DNA of 53,766 bases, from assembly GCF_000696185.1 (NCBI RefSeq), contig NZ_KK853997.1:7588452-7642217 (forward strand). Reading direction: 5' to 3'. A program made the position numbers and the translations under genes. Below, one piece after another: positions 42,553 through 51,349 of the stretch (positions are counted from its first letter, which is position 1; each line of letters starts with the position of its first letter). The stretch is from Kitasatospora cheerisanensis KCTC 2395. GTDB lineage: Bacteria > Actinomycetota > Actinomycetes > Streptomycetales > Streptomycetaceae. The notes below the pieces were generated by a model. It saw nothing but the letters and a program-made list of their open reading frames with translations, did no database searches and was not told the origin of the DNA.

Positions 42553-43479
42553 ATGAGCGATCACGAGTCCGACCGCACCGCCCTTCCGATCGGCGTCATC
42601 GGACTCGGCGACATCGCGCAGAAGGCCTACCTGCCGGTGCTGGCCGCCCAGCCCGGCCTGGACCTGCGGCTGATGACCCGGGACCGGGCCAAGCTCGACC
42701 GGCTCGGCGACGCCTACCGGATCCCGTTCCGCACCACCGACCTGGACGAGCTGATCGACTCCGGCATCCGCGCCGCGTTCGTGCACGCCGCCACCGACCA
42801 GCACGTCCCGATCGTGGAGAAGCTGCTGGCCCGCGGCGTCGACGTGTACGTGGACAAGCCGCTGGCCTACGACCTGGACGGCGCGCGCCGCCTGGTCGGC
42901 CTGGCCGAGCGGGCCGGACGCTCGCTCGCGGTCGGCTTCAACCGGCGGCACGCCCCCGGCTACCTGCTCGCCGCCGAACGCCCGCGCGACCTGATCGTCC
43001 TGCAGAAGCACCGCGAAGGACTGCCCGAGCGGGCCCGCACCCTGGTCTACGACGACTTCATCCACGTCGTCGACACCCTGCGCTTCCTCGCCCCCGGCGA
43101 GATCGAGCACGTGGACGTCCGGGCCCGCACCCGGAACGGCCTGGTCGAGCACGTCGTCCTCACGCTGGGCGGCGAGGGCTTCACCGCGCTCGGGCTGATG
43201 AACCGGGTCTCCGGCTCCGCCGAGGAGATCCTCGAAGTCTCCGGCGCCGACTCCAAGCGCGAGGTCCACAACCTCGCCGAGGTGGTCGACCACAAGGGCC
43301 AGCCCACCGTCCGCCGCCGCGGCGACTGGGTGCCGGTCGCCCGCCAGCGCGGCATCGAGCAGGTCGTCCTGCACTTCCTGGACGCGCTGCGGGCCGGCAA
43401 GACCCTCGACGCCGCGGACGCGCTGCGCACCCACGAGCTGTGCGAGCAGATCGTCGAACGCATCGAGGCCGCCGGCTGA
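42553..43479 (+). CDS. Gfo/Idh/MocA-family NAD(P)-dependent oxidoreductase
   Basis: The product has 308 residues from ATG 42553, with AGGAG seven bases upstream. IGVIGLGDIAQKAYLPVLAA is the Rossmann start, VDVYVDKPLAYDLDGARRLV the conserved lysine segment (usually EKP, here DKP), and SLAVGFNRRHAPGYL the GFNRR motif. The C-terminal domain is that of the short MviM/YceM-type group. Substrates are usually sugars or cyclitols; nothing adjacent indicates which. Confidence 0.88.
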   Translation: MSDHESDRTALPIGVIGLGDIAQKAYLPVLAAQPGLDLRLMTRDRAKLDRLGDAYRIPFRTTDLDELIDSGIRAAFVHAATDQHVPIVEKLLARGVDVYVDKPLAYDLDGARRLVGLAERAGRSLAVGFNRRHAPGYLLAAERPRDLIVLQKHREGLPERARTLVYDDFIHVVDTLRFLAPGEIEHVDVRARTRNGLVEHVVLTLGGEGFTALGLMNRVSGSAEEILEVSGADSKREVHNLAEVVDHKGQPTVRRRGDWVPVARQRGIEQVVLHFLDALRAGKTLDAADALRTHELCEQIVERIEAAG

Positions 43480-43490
43480 CCCCGCTCTCC

Positions 43491-43503
43491 TGACGGACCG
43501 TCA
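43491..43503. repeat. Palindromic element TGACGGACCGTCA (copy 3)
   Basis: Intergenic copy of the recurrent palindrome, 11 bases after the Gfo/Idh/MocA stop. Confidence 0.6.
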
Positions 43504-43758
43504 CTCGCACCGGCCGCACCCGGCCGCGCCGTCGGGGGGTCGCTCGCTCGAACGAGTGATTCACCCGATCGGTGCGGACCCCGAAAGGATCAGTTCCGCC
43601 GGTGCCGTGACGGGGCATGCGCCCAGCAGGGAAACCACCGCCGGCGACCGGTCCGCCGGGCGGCCCGCACGGGCCGCGGGCCGGGCAACTGTACGGTGGC
43701 GAACCGGATCCGACCTGATGGCGGATCAGCCCGGCCCCTGCCCGTACCAGGAGACCAC

Positions 43759-44718
43759 GTGACCGCACCCGACTCCGGGCCGCCGCCCCACGACGGGGAG
43801 CAGCCGCCCGGCCCGCACCCCGACGAGGGCCATCCGGACCGGGTGACGTTCCGGGCCACCCGCGAAGGCGTCTCCTGGGAGGCCCCGGACACCCCCGCCA
43901 ACCGGCGTGCCATCCTGCTCTCGCTCTCCATCGTCGGGACGGTCGCCGCGATCACCGTCCTCGCCATGAACGCGGCCGGCATCATCACGGCGCTGCCCAT
44001 CGGCATCAAGTCCAACGACAGCGTCTCCACCCCGCAGGTCCCGCCGCCCATGCCCTCGCCCGCCGCCACCCCGACGCCCGGGCCGTCACCGTCCCCCTCG
44101 CCGTCCGCCGAGGCGAGCCCCAGCGTCCGCGCGGCGCGCACCGTGACCTTCCAGATCGACGTGGTCAGCAGCGGCTACGAACTGATCGACCTGGACGCGC
44201 CGAACGACAAGCCGCTCTCCACGCTGGTCGACGACGAGGACTGGAACGCCGCCTCCGAGGCCGACCGGAAGTCCTACGAACTCGTGGTCCACAGCCACCC
44301 CGCGCCGACCGTGGTGCTCGGCAACCTCGCCGCGGTGCTCCCCGCCGGGGCCGAGATCACCGAGGCGAGCTGCCGCGAAGCCGCCCGGGCGGGCACCCTG
44401 AAGAGCTTCCGCTACTACACGGCCGCCGAGCGCCCCGCCAACGACGCCAAGGGCATCCGGGCCGGCGCCACACTCTGCCTGACCAGCAGCAAGGGCGCGG
44501 TGATCGCCGCCAGGATCACCGACATCCCGTACGACATCGGCCTGGTCAGACTGGAGGTCACCGTCTGGCCGGCCGCCGCCGCACCGGGTGCCGCATCGGG
44601 TGCCGGATCGGGTGGACCGAGCGCCGCACCGGGTGCCGCATCGGGTGCCGGATCGGGTGGACCGAGCGCCGCAGCGGGTGCCGCATCGGGCGCCGTTCCG
44701 AGCGTCGGGGCCGGCTGA
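43759..44718 (+). CDS. Single-pass membrane protein with extracellular domain and Gly/Ala/Ser tail repeats
   Basis: The product has 319 residues from GTG 43759, with CAGGAGA upstream. A Pro/Asp-rich cytosolic segment (1-50) precedes one transmembrane helix (AILLSLSIVGTVAAITVLAM). A Pro/Ser linker (PSPAATPTPGPSPSPSPSAE) leads to an extracellular domain of about 150 residues with an isolated Cys pair (ITEASCREAARAG and AGATLCLTSSKGA). The C terminus has 15-residue repeats AAPGAASGAGSGGPS. No family recognised; a surface-exposed sensor or wall-associated protein is possible. Confidence 0.72.
   Translation: MTAPDSGPPPHDGEQPPGPHPDEGHPDRVTFRATREGVSWEAPDTPANRRAILLSLSIVGTVAAITVLAMNAAGIITALPIGIKSNDSVSTPQVPPPMPSPAATPTPGPSPSPSPSAEASPSVRAARTVTFQIDVVSSGYELIDLDAPNDKPLSTLVDDEDWNAASEADRKSYELVVHSHPAPTVVLGNLAAVLPAGAEITEASCREAARAGTLKSFRYYTAAERPANDAKGIRAGATLCLTSSKGAVIAARITDIPYDIGLVRLEVTVWPAAAAPGAASGAGSGGPSAAPGAASGAGSGGPSAAAGAASGAVPSVGAG
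44578..44695 (+). repeat. 45-bp in-frame tandem repeats
   Basis: Units at 44578-44622 and 44623-44667 are identical, and a 28-base partial third unit follows (44668-44695). They encode the Gly/Ala/Ser-rich tail of the membrane protein and could vary in number between strains. Confidence 0.8.
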
Positions 44719-44775
44719 CCGGGACCCGACGGGCCGTCAGGCGAGGCGGGGCGCCGGATCCGGCGGGCCGATTCC

Positions 44776-44788
44776 TGATGGACCGTCA
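44776..44788. repeat. Palindromic element TGATGGACCGTCA (copy 4, one mismatch)
   Basis: Near-exact copy of the recurrent palindrome, 85 bases before the AMP-ligase start. Confidence 0.5.
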
Positions 44789-44825
44789 TGAATGCGCCGC
44801 CGTAGGAGTGTTCACGCCAATATCG

Positions 44826-44851
44826 CGCCGTCCGTCCCGGGACGGACGGCG
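44826..44851. promoter_or_regulatory. Perfect 26-bp palindrome at the AMP-ligase promoter
   Basis: The arms CGCCGTCCGTCCC and GGGACGGACGGCG meet without a loop. The palindrome covers the expected -35 region of the leaderless promoter whose -10 is TAGCCT (44861-44866), so it is probably a repressor site rather than a terminator. Confidence 0.55.
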
Positions 44852-44872
44852 GAGCGGGGTTAGCCTGTGCCC

Positions 44873-46440
44873 ATGGTTGCCAACCACAACGAAGAAGTAG
44901 CCGTGTCCGACGCGGAGTTCGTCAGCGGACCGGCGCTGATCCTCCGGTCCATGGCCTCCGACCCCGGCCGGCGGGTCATCGTCACCGCCGACGGGGCGGA
45001 CGTCACCGCCGGCGACTTCGCCGCCGCCACCTACCGCCTCGCCCACGAGCTGATCGCCCGTGGCGCGGGCCGCGGCACCACCGTGACCCTGCTGACCGGC
45101 AACACCGCCGAGGCGCTGAGCGCCCGGTACGCGGCGGGCCTCGCGGGCGCCCGGGTGGTGAACCTGTACGACGGCATGAGCGTCCCGGTGCTCGCCGAGA
45201 TCACCACCAGCGTCGACACCGAGGTGCTGCTGGTGGACGCCGAACGGTACGCCGACGCACCCGAGTTGGTGCGGCGCGCCGAGGTGCCGACGGTGCTCAC
45301 GCTCGGCCCGGCCCGGCCGGCGGCACGATCGGCGAGGACGCGATCGCCGCCGCCGCGCACCGCCCCGCCGAACCCCCGGACGTCCGGGTCGGCCCCGACG
45401 ACCACCTGAGCATCCGTCACACCGGCGGCACCACCGGCATCCCGAAGGGCATCGTCAGCCTGCACGGCCCCTACCGCCGGGTCTTCGACGCCCCCGTCGG
45501 CAGCGGCGCGGCCGAACCCCGGCTGCTCGCCGCCACCCCGCTGGCGCACCTCGCCGGGTTCCTCTCCGACATGGTCCTCCAGCGCGGCGGCACCGTGGTC
45601 CTCCAGCGCTCCTTCGACCCCGGCGCCGTCCTCGCGGCCGTCGAACGCGAGCGCATCACCGACCTCTGGGTGCTGCCCGCGCTGCTGCACCAACTCCTCG
45701 ACCACCCGGCGATCGGCCGCACCGACCTGTCCAGCCTGCGGCTGATCATGTACGGCGGCAGCGCCGCCTCGCCGACCCGGATCCGCGAGGCGCTCAAGGT
45801 GTTCGGGCCGGTCCTGGTCGGCGTCTATGGTATGTCCGAGGCGCAGCTGATCTCCGCGCTCAGCCCGCTGGAGCACGAGCGGATCGGCCGCAACGGCCAA
45901 CTGCCGGTCGGCCGGCCGATCCCGAACGTCGAGGTGGCGATCCGCTCGGTCGACGGCACGGACCTGCCGGTGGGCGAGCAGGGCGAGATCCACCTGCGCT
46001 CCGACACCATCATGGCCGGCTACTGGAAGCGCCCCGACCTCACCGCCCAGGTGCTGCGCGACGGCTGGCTGAACACCGGCGACGTCGGCTACCTCGACGA
46101 GGACGGCTACCTCTACCTCTCCGACCGGGTCAAGGACCTGATCATCGTGGTCGGCGGCCACGTCTACCCCTCCGAGGTGGAGGACCTGCTGCTCACCCAC
46201 CCGACGGTCGCCCGCTGCGCGGTCTTCGGCGTCCGCGACGACCAGGAGACCGAACACGTCCACGTCGCCGTCGTCCCCGCGCCGGGCGCGCAGCCGCAGT
46301 TGGAGGAGCTCCGGGCCTTCGTCACCGCCCGCAAGGGGCGGATCTTCGCCCCCGAGGCGCTGCACCTCGTCGACGAGATCCCGCTGACGCCGGTCGGCAA
46401 GCCCGACAAGAAGCGCCTGCGCGAAGCCGTCACCCGCTGA
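44873..46440 (+). pseudogene. AMP-dependent acyl-CoA synthetase/ligase (ANL family), single frameshift
   Basis: ATG 44873 lies six bases after TAGCCT, a leaderless start. N-terminal ANL sequence (VTLLTGNTAEALSARYAAGL) runs to about 45320, where the frame is lost in GGCCCGGCCCGGCC. It resumes with the P-loop HTGGTTGIPKGIVSLHG, then IMYGGSAASPTRIREALKVF, VYGMSEAQLISALSP, WLNTGDVGYLDEDGYLYLSD and the C-terminal lysine region LTPVGKPDKKRLREAV. One missing base restores 522 residues. It activates a carboxylate as acyl-AMP and joins it to CoA or a carrier; the substrate is unknown. Confidence 0.85.
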
Positions 46441-46451
46441 CCGCGCGCACC

Positions 46452-46494
46452 GGGCCACCGACAGCCGCCCTTACCAGGCGGACGTCGGTGGCCC
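46452..46494 (+). terminator. Terminator of the AMP-ligase gene
   Basis: GGGCCACCGAC (46452-46462) pairs with GTCGGTGGCCC (46484-46494), with an inner CCGCC/GGCGG stem. Confidence 0.75.
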
Positions 46495-46501
46495 ACCGTG
46501 C

Positions 46502-46514
46502 TGACGCACCGTCA
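46502..46514. repeat. Palindromic element TGACGCACCGTCA (copy 5)
   Basis: Intergenic copy of the recurrent palindrome, 56 bases before the metallo-hydrolase start. Confidence 0.6.
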
Positions 46515-46569
46515 GGAGCGCTGCGGAAAAGGGGAAGCGGCGGATCGGCGGCCCCGCTAGGTTGGGCGG

Positions 46570-47193
46570 ATGCTGCTGACGAAGTATGCCCACGCGTGCG
46601 TCCGGGTCGAGGACGGCGAGAAGTCCGTGCTGATCGACCCGGGCTGCTGGACGGAGCCGGAGGCGTTCACCGGAGTGCGCGCCGTGCTGATCACCCACGG
46701 GCACAGCGACCACGTGGACGCCGAACTGCTGGCCGCGGCCCGGGTGTCGAACCCGGCGCTGGAGGTGTACGCACCGAAGGACGTCGCGGACGAACTCGGC
46801 GGCGCGGTGCACGCCGTCGGGCTGGGGGAGCGGTTCGAGGCCGGCGGCTTCGCGGTGCGCGCCGTCGGCGGCCGGCACGCCGTCACCATCGACGACCTCC
46901 CGGACTGCCCCAACCTCGGCTACCTGCTCGACGGCCTCTACCACCCGGGCGACTCGCTGCACGTCCCCGACGAGGAGGTGCGCGCCCTGCTGCTGCCCTC
47001 CTCCGGGCCGTGGCTGGGGCTGCGCGCCGCGATCGAGATGGTGCGCGCCGTCCGCCCCGAGCGGACCTTCCCCATCCACGACGCCAACCACAGCGAGATC
47101 GGCATGGCCAACTTCGACGGCTGGCTCGGCCGCGAGGAGGACACCACCCGCTACGCCCGGATCGCCCTCGGCGAGTCCGCCCGGCTCGACTGA
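46570..47193 (+). CDS. Metallo-beta-lactamase-fold hydrolase (UPF0173/UlaG-like)
   Basis: The product has 207 residues from ATG 46570. TAGGTT six bases upstream indicates a leaderless start. MLLTKYAHACVRVEDGEKSV with VLIDPG is the opening of YtkL/UlaG-like proteins. VLITHGHSDHVDAELLAA is the HxHxDH metal motif, GGRHAVTI and LYHPGDSLHV supply later ligands. It is a cytosolic binuclear-zinc hydrolase of unknown substrate. It stands alone between terminators. Confidence 0.88.
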   Translation: MLLTKYAHACVRVEDGEKSVLIDPGCWTEPEAFTGVRAVLITHGHSDHVDAELLAAARVSNPALEVYAPKDVADELGGAVHAVGLGERFEAGGFAVRAVGGRHAVTIDDLPDCPNLGYLLDGLYHPGDSLHVPDEEVRALLLPSSGPWLGLRAAIEMVRAVRPERTFPIHDANHSEIGMANFDGWLGREEDTTRYARIALGESARLD

Positions 47194-47205
47194 CGGGCCC
47201 GCCCC

Positions 47206-47239
47206 GACGCCGCCGTCCGCCCGCGCGGACGGCGGCGTC
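47206..47239 (+). terminator. Terminator of the metallo-hydrolase gene
   Basis: GACGCCGCCGTCCGC (47206-47220) and GCGGACGGCGGCGTC (47225-47239) form a perfect 15-bp stem with a 4-base loop. Confidence 0.82.
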
Positions 47240-47328
47240 GCCCGTCCGTGTGCCGTCTGGGAATTCACTGGGAGCCCGGGCGCGCGGCTGGAGGTTTCTC
47301 AAAGGCGCTCTTGCTAGCGTCGTTACGC

Positions 47329-48330
47329 ATGATCGACTCGTCCCACCTGGCAGCCCGGTCACGCTCGATGGCGCTCCACCTGCTGGCCAGACTCCGCCCC
47401 CGGCACCTCGCCTGGCCGCTGTTCGCGCTGGCCTTCTGGCGCTACCTGGCGGTCTACGGCCTGCCGTACGCCAACGACGTGGTGTTCCTGTGGCTGATCG
47501 CCGCGCTGGTCGCCGCGTCCGTCCACAGCGGCGGCCGCAAGGGCTGGCTGTACGTCCTGCGCGACTGGGTGCCGGTGATGGCCGTGGTCTGGGCGTACTC
47601 GCTGCTCCGGGGCTACGGCGCGCACACCCCCTGGCGGCCGCACTACGCGCCGCAGATCGCCTTCGACGAGGTGCTCGGCTTCGGCGAGACCTGGACGGTG
47701 CGGCTCCAGCACCTGCTCTACCACCCCGGGCAGCCGCAGTGGTACGACTACGCGATCGTCGGCGTCTACATGTCGCACTTCTTCGCGGTGTTCGGGATCC
47801 TCGCCGTGCTCTGGAAACGCAACCACGCCCGCTTCCGGCACTTCCTCGCCTGCTACCTGTCGATCACCTTCGCCGGGTTCCTCACCTACGTGCTGTACCC
47901 CGCGGACCCGCCGTGGCTGGCCGCGATCGAGAACCACCTGCCCGCCGTCGACCGGATCGTCAACGCCGTGCTGGAGAACAGCGGCCTGCACCGGGCCGGC
48001 ACCATCTTCGAGAACGGCAGCCGGTTCGCCAACGACGTGGCCGCGATGCCGTCCCTGCACTCCGCCTACCCGATGATGATCGCCCTGGTGTTCTGGCCCC
48101 GGGCCGGGCGCACCCTGCGGGTGATACTCGCCGCGTACCCCCTGGCCATGGGCTTCACCCTGGTCTACGGCGGCGAGCACTTCATCATCGACGTGCTGGT
48201 CGGCTGGGCCTACGCCTGGGTGATGGTCACCCTGGTCAACCGGCTGGTCGCCCGCCGCACCGCGAGCCGGGCCGCGAAGCGGGAGGCGGCCGCGGTCGCC
48301 GTCGAACGGCCGTCCGTCCCGGTCGGCTGA
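47329..48330 (+). CDS. PAP2/inositol-phosphotransferase-like integral membrane protein
   Basis: The product has 333 residues from ATG 47329, with TAGCGT upstream (leaderless). Six or so hydrophobic segments are visible. The PAP2 C2 motif is AMPSLHSAYPMMIALVF and the C3 motif GFTLVYGGEHFIIDVLVGW, with the catalytic histidine and aspartate. The large loop between (LYPADPPWLAAIENHLPAVD) is typical of the inositolphosphotransferase-type branch (Aur1/Ipt1-like PAP2_3). It may transfer a phospho-head group in the membrane. Confidence 0.87.
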   Translation: MIDSSHLAARSRSMALHLLARLRPRHLAWPLFALAFWRYLAVYGLPYANDVVFLWLIAALVAASVHSGGRKGWLYVLRDWVPVMAVVWAYSLLRGYGAHTPWRPHYAPQIAFDEVLGFGETWTVRLQHLLYHPGQPQWYDYAIVGVYMSHFFAVFGILAVLWKRNHARFRHFLACYLSITFAGFLTYVLYPADPPWLAAIENHLPAVDRIVNAVLENSGLHRAGTIFENGSRFANDVAAMPSLHSAYPMMIALVFWPRAGRTLRVILAAYPLAMGFTLVYGGEHFIIDVLVGWAYAWVMVTLVNRLVARRTASRAAKREAAAVAVERPSVPVG

Positions 48331-48354
48331 ACCGGCCCGTTCCCTCCCGCACGA

Positions 48355-48386
48355 CCCCGGCCCGGCAAGGTGGTGCCCGGCCGGGG
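48355..48386 (+). terminator. Terminator of the PAP2 gene
   Basis: CCCCGGCCCGGCA (48355-48367) and TGCCCGGCCGGGG (48374-48386) pair at 12 of 13 positions over a 6-base loop. The following stretch to 48665 has no gene; it contains one copy of the recurrent palindrome. Confidence 0.65.
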
Positions 48387-48535
48387 TCGCCGCACTCCCT
48401 CCGCGCGGCCCCGCGCCCCCGCCGCGTTCTCCTCACCGCCCGCGCAACCGCCCCGGAATCCCCCTCCGAACGACCAGGGAGTTTCCTGGACGTTCGCTGG
48501 GAACGGAACGTGGGACGTCGGGGGCCGGTTTTGGC

Positions 48536-48548
48536 TGACGGACCGTCA
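48536..48548. repeat. Palindromic element TGACGGACCGTCA (copy 6)
   Basis: Intergenic copy of the recurrent palindrome, 118 bases before the short ORF at 48666. Confidence 0.6.
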
Positions 48549-48665
48549 AGAACGCCCTCCGGGCCGCCCGGCCGAGGGTCGCGGCGAAGGCTTTGCCAAT
48601 CCGTGGCGGAGTCTTGTTGCGGACCCGGGTAGCGTCGTGCGGACTACCGCAGGAGGACCCCCACC

Positions 48666-48737
48666 ATGGCCGCACCCCACGTACCGTCTGCGCCCGGCGA
48701 GCGCCCCCGACCCGCCGCCCGGCCGACGGCCCGATGA
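48666..48737 (+). CDS. 23-residue leader ORF (or first exon-like part of a frameshifted gene)
   Basis: ATG 48666 has an excellent ribosome site, GCAGGAGG. The peptide is Pro/Arg-rich (MAAPHVPSAPGERPRPAARP) and its TGA overlaps the next ATG (ATGA). It may be a translationally coupled leader. Alternatively one base is missing and this is the N terminus of an 87-residue membrane protein; the frame difference is the same as in the nine broken genes. Confidence 0.5.
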   Translation: MAAPHVPSAPGERPRPAARPTAR

Positions 48738-48928
48738 TCTCCGGCCACACGGTCGCGCCCCTCCTGTGGGTGATCCTGACCCCGCTCGGAGCCCTGCTCG
48801 CCGGCCTCGGCCTGGTCTCCACCATCCGCATCCGCCCCGGCACCGACCGCCCCCGCGACCACCTCCTCGGCCCCCTCCTCATCGCCATCGGCATCCTCGT
48901 CACCGGCCTCGGCCTCTGGCTCCTCTGA
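48734..48928 (+). CDS. Small two-helix membrane protein, unknown function
   Basis: The product has 64 residues from ATG 48734. Two hydrophobic segments, VAPLLWVILTPLGALLAGLG and LLIAIGILVTGLGLWLL, are joined by a basic loop with RIRPGTDRPRD. It overlaps the upstream short ORF by four bases and has no ribosome site of its own, so it depends on translation of that ORF. No family recognised. Confidence 0.55.
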   Translation: MISGHTVAPLLWVILTPLGALLAGLGLVSTIRIRPGTDRPRDHLLGPLLIAIGILVTGLGLWLL

Positions 48929-48952
48929 CCTCACCCCCGGGCCGACGGCCGG

Positions 48953-50016
48953 TCAGTCGACGTTCGGGGCCGACCAGCGTTGGAGGAGGCCGGTGCGGTC
49001 GTCGAAGGTCAGCCAGGTGCCGTCGCCGAGGGGGCGGGCGTAGCCCGGGGTGCGGCCGGCGGGGTAGGAGACGGCGGTGCGGGGGGTGAGGGTGGCGGCG
49101 TCGAGGAGCCAGTGGGCGCCGTTGTCGTCGTCGAAGTCCAGGGTGGAGGCGAGGACGGTGCGCGGGTCGACGAAGCCGCAGTACCAGTCCCAGCAGGCGG
49201 GCTCGTCCGGGTCGTCGGACGGGAGCGGGGCGCCCTCGGCGAGGAGGGTGCCGTCGAGGCCGTGCAGTTGGACGTCCCAGCCGTCGTGCTGGACCGTCAG
49301 GTACGCCTCGCGGCCGGGGTGAACGTCCGTCAGGATGCGCTCGCCGTCCTCCTCCAGCCGGACGTCGTGCAGGCGCGAGCCGTCCCAGCGGGCCCAGTAC
49401 AGGCCGATGCCGTCCTGGCCCATGCCGACGCACAGGCCCAGGTGACCGCTGTCCGGGTGCGACAGCTGGTGCGAGCCGGACGCGACGCACTCCAGGTCGA
49501 GCCGGGCCAACTCCCGGCCGTCGTCGGCGTCCAGCACCACCCACGCCTCGGCGTAGTCCTCCGCCGCGGGCCGATCACCGGGACGTGCGCCCACACCACG
49601 CGGCCGTCGTCCGAGACCCGGCAGGACCCGTGCTCGGAGCCCGCGCACACCTCCTGCTCGTCACCGCTGTGCGGATGGCCCACCAGCGGGCCCCAGCACG
49701 AGTGCCGGTACTCCCACCGGGTCGTGCCGTCCCGGTTCACGGCGCGGACCGCGCGCTGCCCCGAGAACGCCGCGAACCCGCCGTCCGGGCCGACCGAATG
49801 CCCGCCCTGCGTCCACGCGGGCCACGGCACCGGGAAGACGGCCAGCGGCTCGGTTCGCCCGTCGAACACCGCGTCCAGCTCGAACACCGACAGCCGGTCC
49901 CCGTCCCGCCGCAGCACCCGGCGCGCACCGCCGTGTCCCTCGAACCCGAACCCGAGCACCAGTTCGCGACCGCCCGGAAAGGCGACCGCCCCACGCAACA
50001 CCGCATCGACCGTCAT
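48953..50016 (-). pseudogene. Propeller-like orphan protein, single frameshift
   Basis: From ATG 50016 the N-terminal half (VLRGAVAFPGGRELVLGFGF; VRAVNRDGTTRWEYRHSCWG) shows repeated beta strands with WDxG-like turns. The frame is lost at about 49575 in CCCG. It resumes as PAAEDYAEAWVVLDADDGRE and LRLEEDGERILTDVHPGREA-type repeats, ending at 48953. One missing base restores 354 residues. The sequence resembles PQQ/WD-type propellers of actinobacterial hypothetical proteins. No signal peptide. Confidence 0.7.
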
Positions 50017-50042
50017 GGCACGCGACCCTATCCGTCCCCGCG

Positions 50043-50495
50043 TCACGGGCAGACCCAGCAGTACAGCCGCCCGCCCCGGGCCGCCGCCCGCGCGGCGAGC
50101 GCGGCCAACTCGCGGAGGAAGTCCGCGAGATGCTCCGGATCCGGCACGCCGGGGAACAGCCCGTCGGTCGCCGCCCAGCGCGCCGCGACCTCGGCCGGCG
50201 CGGCGTCGCCGCACCGCGCCAGCGCGTCCCGGAGCGCGTCCGACAGCGAGAGCACCAGCGCCTCGCCGTCCTCGCTCGTCCCGACCAGACCCCCGCAGCG
50301 CGGATCCGCCCGGAGCTCGGCGGCCGACCGCCCCGTCAGCAACTCCTCGGCCGGGCCGAGCGCCACCACCGGATCGAGGCCCTTCACCACCGTCCCGTCG
50401 TACCCCGTCCCGAAGGGCTCGTCATCGTCCCGGACGACCGCCCCCAGGGCGTCGTCATCGTCAGCAGCGGCGAAGTAGCCGAACAGTGCTCCCAT
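50043..50495 (-). CDS. Conserved-looking orphan protein of 150 residues
   Basis: ATG 50495 is chosen (MGALFGYFAAADDDDALGAV); GATGCT on the coding strand about seven bases upstream suggests a leaderless start. ATG or GTG codons further upstream are less likely. The protein is acidic at the N terminus, then mainly helical (LADFLRELAALAARAAARGG) and ends LYCWVCP with two cysteines. No signal peptide or membrane segment. I recall similar uncharacterised Streptomyces proteins but no function. Confidence 0.7.
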   Translation of the reverse strand: MGALFGYFAAADDDDALGAVVRDDDEPFGTGYDGTVVKGLDPVVALGPAEELLTGRSAAELRADPRCGGLVGTSEDGEALVLSLSDALRDALARCGDAAPAEVAARWAATDGLFPGVPDPEHLADFLRELAALAARAAARGGRLYCWVCP

Positions 50496-50534
50496 GGGGC
50501 GGAGCATCACACGCCGCGCCGACACCGGACCGGC

Positions 50535-51137
50535 TCAGAGCCGCGGCAGCGGCTCGCCGAGACCCGGCTCCCGGCCTTCCAGCAGCCAGAACAGGTAGCC
50601 CCGCAGGTACGCCTCCAACCCGCCGTCCAGGTAGGCGGCGTAGGCGCGCAGCGCGTCCGGGTCGTTGCGGTCGGCGGCCAGTTCCGCCGCGATCCACGCC
50701 CGGACCTCGGCACGGCGCGCCCACCAGGCGCGCACCGCCGCCGGCGTCCAGTGCCGGTCGCCGTCCCAGCCGTAGCCGCCGAGCGGCTCGTCGTGCGCGA
50801 CCTCCACCAGGCCGGCGAGCTCCCGCGGATTCCCGGGCTGCCGGTGGACGAACTCCTGCCCGTCGTCGGACAGCACGTGCTCCGGCAGGTAGTAAGGACC
50901 GTTCAGCCCCGTGTCGGTCTCCCCGGCGTAGAACGGCCCCGGCACCCCCAGCCGGCTGCGCGCCGCCCAACTGCCGTTCCCCACCGCATCGGTGAGCGTC
51001 CGGGCGGCCGGCAGCGGATCCCAGTACGCCAACTGCTGCCACTCGCCCACGACGGGGTGCCGGCGCAGCCGCCGGCGCATCCGCGCCGCGGCCCGCCGCA
51101 ACTCCCGCTCACGCGAACCGAAGTCCCACGGGTGCAC
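50535..51137 (-). CDS. Orphan 200-residue soluble protein
   Basis: GTG 51137 is preferred, with GGGGGA four bases upstream. Features are Trp/Arg-rich helices: WDFGSRERELRRAAARMRRR, WTPAAVRAWWARRAEVRAWI, LEAYLRGYLFWLLEGREPGL. No cysteines form a motif and there is no signal peptide. The open frame extends further upstream without coding-like sequence. It lies next to other orphans in the same direction. No function can be inferred. Confidence 0.6.
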   Translation of the reverse strand: MHPWDFGSRERELRRAAARMRRRLRRHPVVGEWQQLAYWDPLPAARTLTDAVGNGSWAARSRLGVPGPFYAGETDTGLNGPYYLPEHVLSDDGQEFVHRQPGNPRELAGLVEVAHDEPLGGYGWDGDRHWTPAAVRAWWARRAEVRAWIAAELAADRNDPDALRAYAAYLDGGLEAYLRGYLFWLLEGREPGLGEPLPRL

Positions 51138-51349
51138 GCCGTCCCCCTGCCGTCCGAATCCGCAGCCCGAATCCGCTGCCCGAGCCCGGCCGCCAGTCTG
51201 CCCCGGCGCGCGGACCGGCGGCGCCCGGACGGCAGCCCGACCACACCGGTCCCCGGGCGAGAGGACCAGGTCAGCGCGGCTGCGCAGGTGCTCGCGGCCG
51301 GTCGGAATAATCGCCTGGCAGGCAAGATCCATCCTGCTATGGTGGCGCG

